From Alphaproteobacteria bacterium (lineage in GTDB: Bacteria; Pseudomonadota; Alphaproteobacteria; Sphingomonadales; Sphingomonadaceae): a stretch of 14,065 nt of DNA. The stretch spans positions 1 to 14,065 of the forward strand of contig JAQGLD010000036.1 of NCBI GenBank assembly GCA_028293055.1, in the 5' to 3' direction. Made by a program: the position numbers and the translations under genes. Below the pieces are notes generated by a model. That model made no database searches and was not told the DNA's origin. It was given only the letters and a program-made list of their open reading frames with translations. Below, one piece after another: positions 12,945 through 14,065 of this stretch (position 1 is the first letter of the stretch; each line of letters opens with the position of its first letter).

Positions 12945-14065
12945 ATGAAACGCGCGGTCCTTGCCTTGCTGCTGCTCGCCGCGCCCGCAACCGCGCAGCC
13001 CTCGCTCCAGCAGCAGGTCGAGGCCCGGCTGGCCTTGGCCGGCCCAGGCGTGCGCTTCGGCCTCGTCGTCGCGGACGCGGCGGGGCGCGAGCTGCTCGCG
13101 ATCGCGCCCGGGGGGCGCTTCATGCCGGCCTCAAACACCAAGATATTCACCACCGCCGCCGCATTCGCGACCCTGCCGGCGCTCGACCAGCCCGATTCCG
13201 TCGGCGGCGCCTCGGTGTGGCTCGCCGGATCCGCCGCGGAGCCCGACGTGGTGCTCGAAGGCCATGGCGACGCGCGCCTGTCGAGCGCTCCGGATTGCGT
13301 GACCGACTGCCTATCGGCGCTCGCCGATGCGGTGGCAGGCAAGACCCGCCGGGTTCACGACGTGATCGGCGACGATTCCGCCCTGGCCGACGAGCGCTGG
13401 AGCCCCGGGATGAGCTGGAACAACATCCCCTCCGGGTCGGGCACCGCCGTCTCGGCGCTCACCGCCGACGACAATGTGCTGACGCTGCGCATCCTGCCGG
13501 GGCCGGCGGGAAGCGCTCCGAAGCTCGAAGGGCTCGCTTATTACCAGGCCGAAAATCGCGCGCTGACGGTGGCGGATGGAGCCACCAGCCTCGATTTCTC
13601 CCGCCTGCCGGGCAGCCGGACCCTGGTCCTGACCGGCACGATCCGCGCCGATGCCCCGCCGCAGACGCTCGTTCTGGCGATCGACGAGCCGGCTTATTAT
13701 GCCGCCTGGCGCCTCCGCGCCCTGCTCCAGGCGCGCGGGGTCACCGTGACGGGCACGACCATCGCCCGCCACGCGCCCCCGGGTTCAGGCGTCTCCACCT
13801 CGGGAATCGCAAAGACGGTCGCCGCTCTGGCGCGCCTGACCCCGCCGCCGCTTTCGGAGGATCTCAAGCGGACCAACAAGGAAAGCCAGAATCTCCATGC
13901 CGAGCTGATGCTCAGGCGCATCGGCGCCCAGGCCGGCGAAGGATCGATCGCTGGCGGTCTCAAGGCGGTTGCCGCGATGCTCGCTCGCGCCGGAGTGGCG
14001 CGGACCGCATGGGATCTTGCCGACGGATCGGGCATGTCGAGCTACAATCGGGTGGCGCCGCGCGG
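12945..14065 (+). CDS. dacB: D-alanyl-D-alanine carboxypeptidase/endopeptidase (PBP4/DacB, S13); 3' end outside window
   Basis: This is a penicillin-binding protein of peptidase family S13 that trims peptidoglycan stem peptides and cuts cross-links in the periplasm. Some 373 codons are visible before the right edge; PBP4 proteins are about 450-490 aa. MKRAVLALLLLAAPATAQ is a signal peptide cut after ATA. The active-site SxxK is Ser63-Asn-Thr-Lys66 in FMPASNTKIFTT. The second motif SxN is Ser314-Gln-Asn316 in NKESQNLHAE, and ADGSGMSSYN (359-368) is the family segment that follows. The KTG motif should lie beyond the edge. Residues of about 85-270 correspond to the inserted domains of the family. 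The ATG at 12945 has no clear Shine-Dalgarno sequence, but the signal peptide starts exactly there. It appears unrelated to the two-component pair upstream. Confidence 0.93.
   Translation, partial: MKRAVLALLLLAAPATAQPSLQQQVEARLALAGPGVRFGLVVADAAGRELLAIAPGGRFMPASNTKIFTTAAAFATLPALDQPDSVGGASVWLAGSAAEPDVVLEGHGDARLSSAPDCVTDCLSALADAVAGKTRRVHDVIGDDSALADERWSPGMSWNNIPSGSGTAVSALTADDNVLTLRILPGPAGSAPKLEGLAYYQAENRALTVADGATSLDFSRLPGSRTLVLTGTIRADAPPQTLVLAIDEPAYYAAWRLRALLQARGVTVTGTTIARHAPPGSGVSTSGIAKTVAALARLTPPPLSEDLKRTNKESQNLHAELMLRRIGAQAGEGSIAGGLKAVAAMLARAGVARTAWDLADGSGMSSYNRVAPR

Noticed and set aside
1..14065. CRISPR array, tRNA, transposase or prophage genes
   Set aside because: I looked for regularly spaced repeats, tRNA cloverleaf ends and integrase or transposase motifs and saw none.

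Overview
The window is high-GC, gene-dense DNA that looks chromosomal. It suggests an alphaproteobacterium of the Sphingomonadaceae (Sphingomonas-like) type. That placement is an inference from GC-rich third codon positions, the FixL/FixJ-type two-component proteins, the secreted hydrolase families and the style of the extragenic hairpin repeat. There is no rRNA or tRNA gene to confirm it. No phage, transposase or CRISPR array is visible.

Left part (1-4623). A secreted CocE/S15-type hydrolase resembling alpha-amino-acid ester hydrolases runs off the left edge on the minus strand. Next to it is a decayed N-terminal fragment of a GNAT acetyltransferase. Then, all on the minus strand, come a 114-aa protein resembling a stand-alone WYL-like fold, a 54-aa single-span membrane protein, and a secreted M28 zinc aminopeptidase with a PA-domain insertion. 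The two large enzymes suit scavenging of peptides and amino-acid esters outside the cytoplasm. A divergent gap of about 370 bases follows, with a possible 46-aa ORF.

Middle part (4624-8462). A 93-aa protein of unknown function converges, across a strong hairpin, on an NAD(P)-dependent aldehyde dehydrogenase of the alpha-ketoglutarate-semialdehyde dehydrogenase type. Divergent from the dehydrogenase is a 127-aa hotdog acyl-CoA thioesterase with an operator-like palindrome in front of it. A membrane acyltransferase of the AT3/OpgC type follows.

Right part (8564-14065). A DAACS-family dicarboxylate/amino-acid symporter with unusual ion-site and gate residues is followed by an extragenic double-hairpin repeat. 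Next come a membrane-bound sensor histidine kinase (extracytoplasmic sensor, PAS, HisKA, HATPase) and a FixJ-like response regulator made only of a receiver domain. The order symporter, sensor kinase, receiver recalls DctA/DctB systems but lacks a DNA-binding output protein. A PBP4-type D-alanyl-D-alanine carboxypeptidase runs off the right edge.

Best leads: (1) the symporter/kinase/receiver cluster with its divergent transporter; (2) a 9-11 base AT-rich motif (CAATATCCA) that I found in three intergenic gaps and nowhere else by eye; (3) the double-hairpin repeat. I see no clearly new defence or biosynthetic system.
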